From positions 1,550,001 through 1,614,000 of the forward strand of contig NZ_FVZN01000014.1 in the NCBI RefSeq assembly GCF_900168685.1: a stretch of DNA of 64,000 nt, given 5' to 3'. The translations under genes were made by a program, and so were the position numbers. Numbering within the stretch: position 1 is the stretch's first letter; every line of letters starts with the position of its first letter. Of this stretch, positions 52,032-59,999 are shown one piece after another. A model generated the notes under the pieces. That model worked only from the letters and a program-made list of their open reading frames with translations, made no database searches and was not told the DNA's origin. Source of the stretch: Solibacillus isronensis. GTDB taxonomy: Bacteria; Bacillota; Bacilli; Bacillales_A; Planococcaceae.

Positions 52032-52157
52032 TTAGCGTGAATTAACTAGACCTGCCATTAATTCTACAATATTCTTTAAATATGCAGATATAAAGAAACT
52101 ATTTATAGCTAAAATGACCAATGCGATTGCAATAATATATTTTGTTAGTTTGTCCAA
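52032..52157 (-). CDS. 41-residue single-helix membrane protein
   Basis: TTG start at 52157 behind AGAGGTTGA. The product is basic at the N-terminus and then hydrophobic (IIAIALVILAINSFFISAYL), ending ELMAGLVNSR. Size and pattern resemble small membrane peptides; function unknown. The adjacent palindromic element 27 bases after its stop fits the gene-plus-element pattern of the zone. Confidence 0.45.
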   Translation of the reverse strand: MDKLTKYIIAIALVILAINSFFISAYLKNIVELMAGLVNSR

Positions 52158-52330
52158 TTTTATATTCAACCTCTCGTACTTTTAACTTAAACATCATTAT
52201 CAAGTTAGATTTTGTAGATTGTTCTAATATACGGTTATTCTTCTATAACCCTTAAATAAATTTTCTACACCTTTGTTATTATAGCAAAATTCCAGGTTAT
52301 TGATTGTTAATAATTCTAATATTTACGTTA

Positions 52331-52398
52331 TTCAACTATATGGCCCTATAATTGAATAGACCACTTTTCTTATTGAAGAATCGCGCCCGATTGTTGCA
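52331..52398 (-). repeat. Palindromic element copy 6, left arm decayed
   Basis: TTCAACTATATGGCCC, then a decayed left hairpin arm (CCACTTTTCT), then TATTGAAGAATCGCGCCCGATTG. No gene ends next to it, and it may mark a lost cassette. Confidence 0.75.
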
Positions 52399-52444
52399 TA
52401 AGGGTGGCATCAGTTTTTACATTTACATTGTTAAGCAAAAAAAT

Positions 52445-52475
52445 GTTACCAAACGTCGGTTTGGGAATATTTGTA
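52445..52475 (+). repeat. CCAAA/TTTGG palindrome b2
   Basis: ACCAAAC and GTTTGG pair around GTCG in GTTACCAAACGTCGG; followed by GAATATTTGTACTTCGC. Confidence 0.6.
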
Positions 52476-52534
52476 CTTCGCAACTAACGGTTAGTTATAT
52501 AATGACTTCAACTTATGAAAATGGAGGTTTTTTA

Positions 52535-52768
52535 ATGAGATATAACATTAAAGGGGTCTGTAAAATTTATCACGAAGAAGAGGGTTGGGGATGGATTTCA
52601 ATTGAAGGTGAGGATGACGTATGGGTACACTTTAGTAGTATTCAAATTGATGGTTTTAAATCACTTACTAAAGGTGACGTAGTATCGTTTGACCTTGAAG
52701 AAAATCCAAATTTAAAAGAACAATCACGTCGAGCTGTAAATGTTAAGATACTCGTTAAATTTAAATAA
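52535..52768 (+). CDS. Divergent cold-shock-domain protein
   Basis: 77 residues from ATG 52535 with ATGGAGG upstream (the open frame runs further back without a site). The pattern GVCKIYHEEEGWGWISIEG, then DVWVHFSSIQIDGFKSLTKG, then VVSFDLEENPN resembles the cold-shock fold (GFGFI-, FVHFS-like motifs), with Trp in place of the usual Phe. It probably binds single-stranded nucleic acid. It sits alone in the accessory zone, not with other csp genes. Confidence 0.75.
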   Translation: MRYNIKGVCKIYHEEEGWGWISIEGEDDVWVHFSSIQIDGFKSLTKGDVVSFDLEENPNLKEQSRRAVNVKILVKFK

Positions 52769-52799
52769 CAAGTATTTTAGTGCAACAAGCATTTCGAAA

Positions 52800-52825
52800 T
52801 GTGCCCAAACATCGCTTTGGGAACT
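52800..52825 (+). repeat. CCAAA/TTTGG palindrome b3
   Basis: CCCAAA and TTTGGG pair around CATCGC, 32 bases after the cold-shock gene stop. Confidence 0.6.
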
Positions 52826-52874
52826 AATGTTATAATTAAAAATAAAAATTTCCATATATTAGAGGGGTAATAAA

Positions 52875-53285
52875 TTGAGATATAAAGAGTTAAGAATAGT
52901 CGATATACCGAAATGGGGAACCTTTTTACGTGAGCAATGGCGTATAAATTTTGCAAATCATCTTTCAAATGAGGAACAGAAATCAATTGGAATGGACGGA
53001 TTCCTGTGGCATTTATGTAGTTGGGAAAAAGTTAATTGTTTAAAGAAAGATGAAGCAATAGCAGCTTTTAAGGAACACTCAAAAATTAAATGTACTATCT
53101 TTTATCAATTTATAGATGAAGCGTATCTTGTGCAAAATGCTGGAACACTGAATCTAGACGATTTCACATATGATAGCTCTCATATGGATTATGGAGACAT
53201 CTACATAATGGATTGGCATTTTAACTGGACGTTTATTATGACGCACGAAAGTGAATGTGGTCCTTATTTTATAAAAAAAATTTAG
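52875..53285 (+). CDS. DUF4275-like hypothetical protein
   Basis: 136 residues, TTG start behind GAGGGG. WGTFLREQWRINFANHLSNE, then DGFLWHLCSWEKVNCLKKD, and IFYQFIDEAYLVQNAG recall DUF4275, a family of unknown function in Bacillales. There is a cysteine pair in HLCSW/VNCLK. The assignment is from motif memory and needs a profile search. Confidence 0.6.
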   Translation: MRYKELRIVDIPKWGTFLREQWRINFANHLSNEEQKSIGMDGFLWHLCSWEKVNCLKKDEAIAAFKEHSKIKCTIFYQFIDEAYLVQNAGTLNLDDFTYDSSHMDYGDIYIMDWHFNWTFIMTHESECGPYFIKKI

Positions 53286-53329
53286 AGGATTCTTTAATTT
53301 TCATTTCGTAATAGAACGCTATGGTGAAA

Positions 53330-53358
53330 TAACGTTCCCAAATGAAACTTTTGGAATG
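53330..53358 (+). repeat. CCAAA/TTTGG palindrome b4
   Basis: AACGTTCCCAAA and TTTTGGAATGTTT pair around TGAAAC, 45 bases after the DUF4275-like stop. Confidence 0.6.
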
Positions 53359-53447
53359 TTTGAACCAGCAGCTAGGACAGGTTAGCTTAAGAAAGACTGA
53401 TACAATAAATAGATTACCATGTATAAAAATCTAAGGGAGAAATGCAT

Positions 53448-53834
53448 ATGGAAAACTTTGAAGATTTTTTACCAAGACATAAGCATGATCATGATAGAGT
53501 AAAAATGATAAAAAAAATGGATAGAGATAAAATATTACCTTTACTGCCTAGCCTCCTTGAATGGATTCAAGATATGAATTGGCCTGTAGCACCAAGCGTA
53601 TTAGAATTACTTTTAACTTTTCCAGAAGAAATTGTCCCCCATGTACAAGATGTTTTATCTTCAGATGACGAAAATTGGAAATGGTTTATTTTACATTTTT
53701 TGGTTGTTGAATTACCAGTAGATTCAAGAGTTCAGTTTAGAGAGTATTTAACAAGAGTTGCTGAAACACCTACACGTAATGAACTCGCTGAAGAACTTGA
53801 TGAGATTGCAAAAGAGATTTTGGAAACAATCTAA
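53448..53834 (+). CDS. DUF5071 family protein (HEAT-like)
   Basis: 128 residues from ATG 53448 (AAGGGAG 8 bases upstream; the ATG at 53442 is too close to the site). LPRHKHDHDRVKMIKK, then ILPLLPSLLEWIQDMNWPVA, match DUF5071, a helical family proposed to be HEAT-like, often found with immunity or accessory genes in Bacillales. Function unknown. A second insertion sequence follows about 98 bases later. Confidence 0.8.
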   Translation: MENFEDFLPRHKHDHDRVKMIKKMDRDKILPLLPSLLEWIQDMNWPVAPSVLELLLTFPEEIVPHVQDVLSSDDENWKWFILHFLVVELPVDSRVQFREYLTRVAETPTRNELAEELDEIAKEILETI

Positions 53835-53960
53835 AAAATATTCCTTTTCAATTAACGGTTGCTTTAATGGAACAAAGATTTATAACATATACATAACTAA
53901 AATTAATAAACGTTCCCAAATCAAAGTTGAAGTGACCCCTAAAAGTTAGACACGGTAATT

Positions 53961-54773
53961 TCAGGCAGCCATTTGGGCATGAGTTCGATATTGTATCGGG
54001 CTCATACCTTTTAATTTTGCCTTAATCCGTTTGGTATTGTAGTAGTTGATATATTTTTCTAGTTCTCTTTTGAATTGCTCGATATTTTCAAATTCCTTTA
54101 AATAGAGAAATTCAGATTTCATGATGCCAAAGAAATTCTCCATCACGGAGTTATCGTAACAGTTACCTTTACGAGACATACTTTGCACAATGCCTCTTGT
54201 TTCAAGACTGTGTCGATATTGTTTCATTTGATAATGCCAGCCTTGATCGGAATGCATTAATAGCTGGTGGTCTTCTGGTAAGCATTCTAACGCCTTTTCT
54301 AACATGTCTGAAACAAGGGAAAAGGTCGGCCTTGAACCAATTGTATAGGTAATAATTTCACCATTAAATAGATCTAAAACAGGTGATAAATAAAGCTTTT
54401 CTCCGAATAATTTAAACTCTGTAATATCGGTTACCCATTTTTCATTTGGAGCCTCTGCCGTAAAATTACGATTTAAAATATTTGGCGCAATTTTACCGAC
54501 TGTGCCTTTATACGATTTATATTTTTTCATACGTACTAAGCACTTTAAACCTAGCTCTTTCATGATGCGTTGAACCTTCTTATGATTCACTTTTTGCCCA
54601 CGATTCGCTAACTCATCACGAATACGACGATAACCATAACGACCTTCATGTTCATCGTAAATCGCTTGAATTTCGACCTTTAAATCAGCGTTCAGATCGG
54701 GTCGATTCATCTTCTTCACTATATCGTAGTACGTACTGCGTTTAATTTCTGCGAATGCCACAAGTGCTTTCAC
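53961..54773 (-). CDS. IS150-like OrfB transposase
   Basis: 270 residues in the visible frame (its real start may be by frameshift from OrfA). The helix-turn-helix-like N-terminus (EGRYGYRRIRDELANRGQKV) and DDE core are intact: Asp in KWVTDITEFKL, Asp in LLMHSDQGWHY, and Glu in SVMENFFGIMKSE. The C-terminal YINYYNTKRIKAKLKGMSP is diagnostic of IS3-type transposases. Confidence 0.93.
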   Translation of the reverse strand: MKALVAFAEIKRSTYYDIVKKMNRPDLNADLKVEIQAIYDEHEGRYGYRRIRDELANRGQKVNHKKVQRIMKELGLKCLVRMKKYKSYKGTVGKIAPNILNRNFTAEAPNEKWVTDITEFKLFGEKLYLSPVLDLFNGEIITYTIGSRPTFSLVSDMLEKALECLPEDHQLLMHSDQGWHYQMKQYRHSLETRGIVQSMSRKGNCYDNSVMENFFGIMKSEFLYLKEFENIEQFKRELEKYINYYNTKRIKAKLKGMSPIQYRTHAQMAA

Positions 54774-54805
54774 CGAATATTTATGCCTTAATTCACAAAT
54801 GACTT

Positions 54806-55318
54806 TTACTTTGTCTTTCGTGGTGATTTTTCTTTGGCTTGAACTAAGGCATTCAACTTTTTTAAATACTCGTTTTCCATTTCAAGCTGTTTAATGCGAG
54901 CTTGGAGTGCTTGAGTAGAGCCTTCTACTGGTGTTTTCTTAGATTGTTTAGCCGTTTCTTTTTTCATGGATAGACGCCCCTTTTTCTTTGGCTGAAGGGC
55001 ATCCTTTCCTTGTGCTTCGAATTGTTTTTTCCAATTTCGTATCGTTGAAGCAGCCGCTATTTTAAAAATAGCAGCGGTTTCGTATAAGGACGTACCGTGT
55101 TCAGTCATGTAGTTAAGTACGTCTAGTTTAAACTGCTTCGTGTAATTTGTATATCGTTTTACAAAGGCCTCTACACCGTTATGTTCATATTGTTTCACCC
55201 AAGTTAATAGGTAACGATGGGATACCCCTATATCAGCCGCTACTTTCCTTGAACTTTCTTTTCCATTTACATATCTTTGAACCGCTGCTAATTTTTCTTC
55301 TGCACTCATTTTAGCCAT
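54806..55318 (-). CDS. IS150-like OrfA
   Basis: 170 residues with two helix-turn-helix segments (KESSRKVAADIGVSHRYLLTW, then LYETAAIFKIAAASTIRNWK) and a leucine-zipper C-terminus (LQARIKQLEMENEYLKKLNA). ATG is behind AAGGAGGTGCC. OrfA and OrfB lie in different frames with a short gap; a -1 frameshift near the AAAGAAAAATC stretch is likely. Confidence 0.92.
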   Translation of the reverse strand: MAKMSAEEKLAAVQRYVNGKESSRKVAADIGVSHRYLLTWVKQYEHNGVEAFVKRYTNYTKQFKLDVLNYMTEHGTSLYETAAIFKIAAASTIRNWKKQFEAQGKDALQPKKKGRLSMKKETAKQSKKTPVEGSTQALQARIKQLEMENEYLKKLNALVQAKEKSPRKTK

Positions 55319-55365
55319 AAAAAAACGGCACCTCCTTGTTAGATGTGTCTAACAAATGGGGTGCA

Positions 55366-55566
55366 GTTCAATCAAAGTTTGGGCATACACCACAAGGGCA
55401 CGAATGTTGTTAAATTAACATTTGTACCTTTTTGCTTGAACGATTAATTATAGAGTTTTTTATACATATGGCATAAACAGTTGAAGTAGTAGCGTTTATA
55501 TTAGCAGAGCTTGTTCATAAATTTGCATAAAAACTTGAATAGCATTTCTTGTCGTCATAAGGGTTA
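55366..55566. other. Intergenic region right of the second insertion sequence
   Basis: Contains TTGGGCA (right arm of split palindrome b5) and a long AT-rich stretch. A hairpin-like ATGTTGTTAAATTAACAT lies near 55404-55421. No gene is evident. Confidence 0.4.
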
Positions 55567-55630
55567 TTCAACAATATGGCCCTATAACGGAAAAACGCGA
55601 TCTTCTTATTGAAGAATCGCGCCCGATCGT
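55567..55630 (-). repeat. Palindromic element copy 7
   Basis: TTCAACAATATGGCCC at the left, hairpin GCGATCTTCTTATTGAAG continuing to AATCGC, right end GCCCGATCGT. The 5' arm and hairpin are complete; the right arm is altered. The downstream stretch is a gene relic. Confidence 0.85.
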
Positions 55631-56014
55631 ATTATTAGATCAGCCAGAAAATATTTCTGCTTGAACATTTTTTATATCGATATATGATAACGGTAGCCGG
55701 GGTAGAAACATGTTTGAAGCTGGTTGGGACGTTGATCTCGTATAACAAACGAAGCTATGTCACTACAAAGAGGATTTAGGGGTTTTCTTCATAATGGACC
55801 TAAGTGCGGTTTTAATTATCATTCAAATCTTACATCATTTGAGTATTGTTTCATCTATTCCCAATTTAAAATTTGAAGCGTGACTTTTTACAATACTCAA
55901 CAACAATTCTCTACCTGTAATTTCATTGAAATAACACTCAAATATCTTCTTAACACTTTTTTCTCTCCTTCAAAAATTTCTCTATAATTCACTATATAAC
56001 CTAGTTGCCATTTT
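55631..56014. other. Gene relics and non-coding sequence
   Basis: Minus-strand frame 55835-55969 is open and protein-like (GRELLLSIVKSHASNFKLGI, then DETILK) but preceded by an in-frame stop and an out-of-frame GTG behind GGAGA, so it reads as a frameshifted relic. Near 55708 a short plus-strand tail NMFEAGWDVDLV-stop is another possible relic. Neither is reliable alone. Confidence 0.3.
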
Positions 56015-56015
56015 A

Positions 56016-56044
56016 GATTGAAGAATCGCGCCCTCCTGTGGAAG
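56016..56044 (-). repeat. Palindromic element copy 8, right half only
   Basis: GATTGAAGAATCGCGCCC and GTGGAAG of the element are present; the left half is gone. It lies about 75 bases after a lipoprotein stop. Confidence 0.65.
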
Positions 56045-56121
56045 ACGTTATTATACTAAAGCCTTCGTTAATTGAATAACTAATTCCCTTTACCATAAGT
56101 TGTTCAATAATAGAGCATCCC

Positions 56122-56502
56122 CTATTTACCTATCCAAAACGTACCAATAATAGTCTCTCCATCAATATCATATAATGTAACTTCTCTTGGAGGAGGGTTA
56201 TTTAGTTTAACTGCTTCTTCTGGGGTTTTTGGCTTTGGAACATCCATCTCTACTTTTTTTACATATCCTATTATACTGTTCTCACCTTGTGCCAGTATTA
56301 AATCAGGTTCATCAATAATCATCATATTTCCCATATCTGGTCCATAAGTTTCACCTTTATCATTTACTGGATAACCATTCTCTAGAATATATTCAAAGGT
56401 TGGTATAACTAAATCTTCTGTCTTTTTTAATGTTTCTTGTTGTGAACAACCAGCTAACAAAAGTAACGAAATTAATGCTAAAACAAATAAATTTATCCTC
56501 AT
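56122..56502 (-). CDS. Lipoprotein of unknown function
   Basis: 126 residues with lipobox LLLLAGCSQ. The domain (YILENGYPVNDKGETYGPDM, then DLILAQGENSIIGYVKKVEM, then REVTLYDIDGETIIGTFWIG) is short and beta-rich; I do not recognise a family. The start has AGAAGGGGTAG upstream. Confidence 0.75.
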   Translation of the reverse strand: MRINLFVLALISLLLLAGCSQQETLKKTEDLVIPTFEYILENGYPVNDKGETYGPDMGNMMIIDEPDLILAQGENSIIGYVKKVEMDVPKPKTPEEAVKLNNPPPREVTLYDIDGETIIGTFWIGK

Positions 56503-56632
56503 TTTCTACCCCTTCTGAAATTAGAAAACCATCTTCTTTCACTATATGTTCCCTTATTAAAGACCTGTCCCGCTTAAGTATATTTCTTTAAATTTACTCC
56601 TAAATTTTAACACAATTATCCTTAATTTTCTT

Positions 56633-56764
56633 ATGAGCGATATTCCATTAAAAAGTGTTTCCATTTCTAATTTAATTGGCCCTCTTATTGTTATTATTAC
56701 GATTGATCTCTTTAGCTATGAAATTACTTATTTAGTATTGGCCATTTTTGCGGTTAGGTGTTAA
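56633..56764 (+). pseudogene. Fragment of a membrane transporter
   Basis: 43 codons: MSDIPLKSVSISNLIGPLIV, then DLFSYEITYLVLAIF. It looks like one end of an integral membrane protein (possibly MFS) and is followed at once by a different truncated gene. No ribosome binding site is clear. Confidence 0.4.
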
Positions 56765-56969
56765 TAAAGTAGTGGGTCTTGAAAAATTAAACATCCATGA
56801 GTTTATTGCGTTTGGAAATGATAGCAACGACCAATGTTTATTCGAAAAAGCAGCTTATGATGTATGTGTAGGTGATAATGACGTGCAGCAATATGCTTCC
56901 AAAAAAATCTCAAAAGAAGATGTCGCAGAAACAATATTGCAACCATTAAGTTTTACCGTTAGCATATAA
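56748..56969 (+). pseudogene. C-terminal fragment of a Cof-type HAD phosphatase
   Basis: 74 codons. FIAFGNDSNDQCLFEKAAYD is HAD motif IV, and VCVGDNDVQQYASKKISKED the following strand and cap contact; the N-terminal nucleophile Asp domain is missing. Such Cof enzymes dephosphorylate sugar phosphates or nucleotides. It overlaps the transporter fragment by 17 bases, so a deletion joined the two. Confidence 0.7.
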
Positions 56970-56975
56970 CAAAAG

Positions 56976-57012
56976 AGCTTAAAAAACACGAATAATTCGT
57001 ATTCTTTAAGCT
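56976..57012 (+). terminator. Terminator after the HAD fragment
   Basis: AGCTTAAA pairs with TTTAAGCT with an inner CACGAAT/ATTCGTG-like stem, then TTTTTC. It is also possibly used by queT on the minus strand. Confidence 0.75.
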
Positions 57013-57097
57013 TTTTCAAAACCTTATTTACTTATGGGACGGTACAGCTTAACTAATGTAAGTACGGTAAAAATACTTAAGCATATTATTACATTAA

Positions 57098-57646
57098 TCA
57101 GGCGGACATTTTAGAGAGACGCTTTTCTTTATAAACTAAACCTTGCGCTAAAAAAGCCGCGCCAATCATTTGCATGACTATTTTTACAATCACTTGACCC
57201 ACTATAGCTGCAGGGACGGCTACCCAAGGGATAAAGCCTGCACCCATTGGACTTAAGCCGACAACGACAAAAATAACTGAGTCTAACAAGCCGCCTACAA
57301 TTCCACTATAAAACACACGCCACGCCATCGGTAATTTTAAACGTGTATAAATTTCTGTATCTGTCGTTTCAGCTACTAAAAATGACAAGGCGGAAGCTGC
57401 GACGATGACTAATGTATCTCCTAATGAATAAGACACCACCGCTGATAAGACTAACGCTAGGAAAATAAAGAGGTATGTCTTTTTGCGGCCATATTTATTT
57501 TGAACAAGGTCTCGGAAAATAAATGTCGCCCCAATAAAGAAGGAGCCCATCGGTACAAGAAACATCCCGAATTCAAGAGGCATAAATCTCGCGGTTACGA
57601 CATTTGCTGTAACAATTGATACTAAATAAAGTAAAACTCTTATCAT
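57098..57646 (-). CDS. yhhQ: VUT/YhhQ-family queuosine precursor transporter
   Basis: 182 residues with five or six segments. LVSIVTANVVTARFMPLEFG and FIGATFIFRDLVQNKYGRKK are the family motifs; VAASALSFLVAETTDTEIY holds the mid-protein Glu. YhhQ imports preQ0/preQ1 or queuine precursors. It lies 9 bases after queC, in the same operon, and controls uptake of the same pathway that queC and queF run. Confidence 0.9.
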   Translation of the reverse strand: MIRVLLYLVSIVTANVVTARFMPLEFGMFLVPMGSFFIGATFIFRDLVQNKYGRKKTYLFIFLALVLSAVVSYSLGDTLVIVAASALSFLVAETTDTEIYTRLKLPMAWRVFYSGIVGGLLDSVIFVVVGLSPMGAGFIPWVAVPAAIVGQVIVKIVMQMIGAAFLAQGLVYKEKRLSKMSA

Positions 57647-57655
57647 AAAATCCTC

Positions 57656-58309
57656 CTATTTTAACGATTGTTCATAAGCTTCCATTCCTTGCAGACGAAG
57701 CTTACATGCTGGGCACCCCCCGCATCCATCCGCAATTATTCCGTTATAGCATGTCAATGTTTTGTAACGTACAAAGTCAAACGCACCTAGCTGATCTGCT
57801 AAAGCCCATGTCTCGGCTTTATTAATCCACATGAGTGGCGTATGAATAACAAATGATGTGTCCATCGATAAATTTAATGTGACATTTAAGGATTTCACAA
57901 AGGCATCGCGACAATCTGGATAGCCACTAAAATCGGTTTCACATACACCTGTCACAATATGCTTCGCGCCAATTTGGCTTGCTAAAATTCCTGCGAAAGA
58001 TAAAAAAACTAAATTACGACCTGGTACAAACGTAGAGGGAAGCTCGCCTGCCACGCCTTCTTGTATTTCGATATCGTCACGCGTCAAAGCATTCGGTGCT
58101 AACTGATTTAAGAGCGACATATTTAAAATATGATGTCGTACGTTCAACTCCTGTGCAATCTGTTTCGCACACTCAATCTCGAGTGCATGCCGTTGTCCAT
58201 AATCAAAAGTAACGACTTCAACCTCTTTAAAGTTTTTTAAAGCCCAAAACAAACACGTTGTACTATCTTGCCCGCCACTAAATACAACAACGGCTTTCTC
58301 ATGTTTCAT
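57656..58309 (-). CDS. queC: 7-cyano-7-deazaguanine synthase QueC
   Basis: 217 residues. The ATP-pyrophosphatase P-loop [17 protein letters not shown] is near residues 7-23, and the zinc-binding cluster ends the protein: [19 protein letters not shown] (four cysteines). It converts 7-carboxy-7-deazaguanine to preQ0 using ATP and ammonia. The gene starts 118 bases after queF, with its own preQ1 riboswitch and terminator in the gap. Confidence 0.97.
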   Translation of the reverse strand: MKHEKAVVVFSGGQDSTTCLFWALKNFKEVEVVTFDYGQRHALEIECAKQIAQELNVRHHILNMSLLNQLAPNALTRDDIEIQEGVAGELPSTFVPGRNLVFLSFAGILASQIGAKHIVTGVCETDFSGYPDCRDAFVKSLNVTLNLSMDTSFVIHTPLMWINKAETWALADQLGAFDFVRYKTLTCYNGIIADGCGGCPACKLRLQGMEAYEQSLK

Positions 58310-58338
58310 TCTTTTTCTCCTCTTTCTTAAACCAAAAA

Positions 58339-58404
58339 CAGCACTAAGAGGCAGTACTGGTTGATCTTAGTTTTTTATAGAGGGTTGTTAATAACCGCTC
58401 TTTG
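58339..58404 (-). promoter_or_regulatory. preQ1-I riboswitch (second) with terminator, before queC
   Basis: On the minus strand GAGCGG, a loop of about 10, then CCCTCT and ATAAAAAACTAAG; the last part is the preQ1-I pairing strand and A-rich tail. Its P1 is AGAGcGG/CCCTCT (bulged C), different from the canonical AGAGGTTC start. A terminator hairpin CAGTACT/AGTGCTG with TTTTTGG follows (58339-58359). Confidence 0.75.
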
Positions 58405-58426
58405 CAAGCAAAGTATTGAGAAAAAA

Positions 58427-58927
58427 TTATCTATTATCAATTTTTTCAGGATATAAATCATGATTCATTAAACGATAGTTTGCTATTTCTTCATATTTCG
58501 TACCTGGACGACCGTAGTTGCACCATGGATCGATTGAAATACCTCCACGTGGCGTAAACTTGCCCCATACTTCAATATAGCGGGGATCTAAAAGTTTAAT
58601 TAAATCATTCATAATAATATTTACACAATCTTCGTGGAAATCACCGTGGTTGCGGAAACTAAATAAATACAATTTCAGCGACTTACTCTCCACAATTTTT
58701 TTATCGGGAATGTATGAAATATACATCGTTGCAAAATCCGGTTGCTGCGTAATCGGACAAAGACTTGTAAACTCTGGGCAGTTAAACTTCACAAAATAAT
58801 CACGGTCTACATGTAAATTGTCTACAGACTCTAATACTTCTGGTGCATAAGCAAATGTGTACTTTACATTTTGATTTCCTAATAATGTTAAATCCTCTAA
58901 TCCTTCTGTTTGGTGACGACCAGACAT
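58427..58927 (-). CDS. queF: NADPH-dependent 7-cyano-7-deazaguanine reductase QueF
   Basis: 166 residues, the short (type I) form. The catalytic Cys is in [14 protein letters not shown] near residue 54, with the active Glu/His region [18 protein letters not shown] near 91. It reduces preQ0 to preQ1. The ATG at 58927 follows AAGGAGG with TTTTTTT spacing. It is first of queF-queC-yhhQ, and a canonical preQ1 riboswitch precedes it. Confidence 0.96.
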   Translation of the reverse strand: MSGRHQTEGLEDLTLLGNQNVKYTFAYAPEVLESVDNLHVDRDYFVKFNCPEFTSLCPITQQPDFATMYISYIPDKKIVESKSLKLYLFSFRNHGDFHEDCVNIIMNDLIKLLDPRYIEVWGKFTPRGGISIDPWCNYGRPGTKYEEIANYRLMNHDLYPEKIDNR

Positions 58928-59006
58928 AAAAAAACCTCCTTAAGTTAATACCGGAGTATTCCAAGGAGGGCGAACTATAACATCTCTAATCAAACTATTG
59001 GAGGCA

Positions 59007-59092
59007 TAAAAAAAGCCACATCCAATATGGACATGGCGTAATATACATGTATCCATAGTTTTTTATAGAGGGTATCAGCTATGAACCTCTCC
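59007..59092 (-). promoter_or_regulatory. preQ1-I riboswitch (first), with terminator, before queF
   Basis: Aptamer 59056-59092: minus strand AGAGGTTCATAGCTGATACC, then CTCTATAAAAAACTATG. It matches the preQ1-I consensus closely (AGAGGTTC, TAGC, ACCCTCTATAAAAAACTA). Downstream (59014-59036) a GCCATGTCC/GGATGTGGC hairpin and TTTTTTT form the terminator, so regulation is by attenuation. Confidence 0.95.
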
Positions 59093-59235
59093 TGAACAAC
59101 TCAGGTATTTCAATAATTTACATTGTAGTATATATAGTTCTTACTGTAAATCAATATTTTCAAAATTATGCTTTTCTCCACATCCCAGTATGCCTATCAG
59201 TAGTATTCATCTTAAAGAGAGATACAAGTTTGCTC

Positions 59236-59997
59236 TTAATCCATTACAAGACCGCCATCAACGACTAAATTCTGCCCAGTGATGGCACTTCCCCAAGGAG
59301 ATGCAAAGAATAATGCCACTTCCGCTAATTCTTTTGGTGTTGTCACTCTTTGTAAAGGGGTTGTGGTTTCAATCAATTGAAATACTTCTGCTGTTGTCAC
59401 TTTACTTGCATCCGTTTGTTTTAAAAGTCCACCAGACATCATATTGACTGTAACGCCATACTCCCCTAACTCTTTCGCCATGTTACGTGTAAATCCGAGC
59501 AATGCTGCTTTAGCTGTTGTGTATTCATGATAAGCTACTACCGGATGCTGAAATAAGTTTGTCCCAATATTAATAATACGACCAAATTCTAGTTCTTTCA
59601 TATCCTCAATGCATGCTTGAATACTATTTAAAGCACCCTTTATCGTTCCTTCCAATTGCTTATTGTAATCGGTCCATTGAAGCTCAAACACATTTTTTTG
59701 TGTGAGTGGATTAAATTCAAAATCAATCAATGCATTATTGACTATGGTTGTAATCGGGGTATGAAAATATTGCTTTCCCTTTTCAACCATTTGCTGCACT
59801 TCTTGTTGATTGCGGATATCTGCTTGTAAAGCGATAACTTGAGAACCCAAACTTTGTGCTAAATTTTGCGCTTTTTCCTCACTCTTATAATAATTCAGTA
59901 CGACATTAGCTCCCTCTTTGACAAACGCTTTTACGAGTTCTTCTCCAACGCCTCTACTTGCGCCTGTAACTAAAACGGTTTGTTCATGTAATTTCAT
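59236..59997 (-). CDS. SDR-family oxidoreductase (FabG-like), TPP-riboswitch controlled
   Basis: 254 residues. ATG at 59997 (last of three adjacent ATGs) has GGGGG 8 bases upstream. The NAD(P) motif VTGASRGVGEELVKAF is near residues 9-24, NNALI in place of NNAG near 88, INIGTNLF as the Ser region, and the catalytic YHEYTTAKAALL near 157. It ends NLVVDGGLVMD. The NNA and NIGT segments diverge from typical FabG. Substrate unknown. Its leader holds two TPP riboswitches, so a thiamine link is likely but not explained by its family. Confidence 0.88.
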   Translation of the reverse strand: MKLHEQTVLVTGASRGVGEELVKAFVKEGANVVLNYYKSEEKAQNLAQSLGSQVIALQADIRNQQEVQQMVEKGKQYFHTPITTIVNNALIDFEFNPLTQKNVFELQWTDYNKQLEGTIKGALNSIQACIEDMKELEFGRIINIGTNLFQHPVVAYHEYTTAKAALLGFTRNMAKELGEYGVTVNMMSGGLLKQTDASKVTTAEVFQLIETTTPLQRVTTPKELAEVALFFASPWGSAITGQNLVVDGGLVMD

Positions 59998-59999
59998 CA

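Larger units (their letters stand above)
53933..55365 (-). mobile_element. Insertion sequence, IS3 family (IS150-like)
   Basis: About 1.43 kb with imperfect inverted ends: TGACCCCTAAAAGTTAGACA at 53933-53952 against TGCACCCCATTTGTTAGACA read inward from 55365. Two ORFs are arranged as orfA then orfB on the minus strand. It has split palindrome b5. Confidence 0.9.

Noticed and set aside
52352-52534. Upstream extension of the cold-shock frame (61 codons)
   Set aside because: No ribosome binding site; it overlaps palindromic element copy 6.
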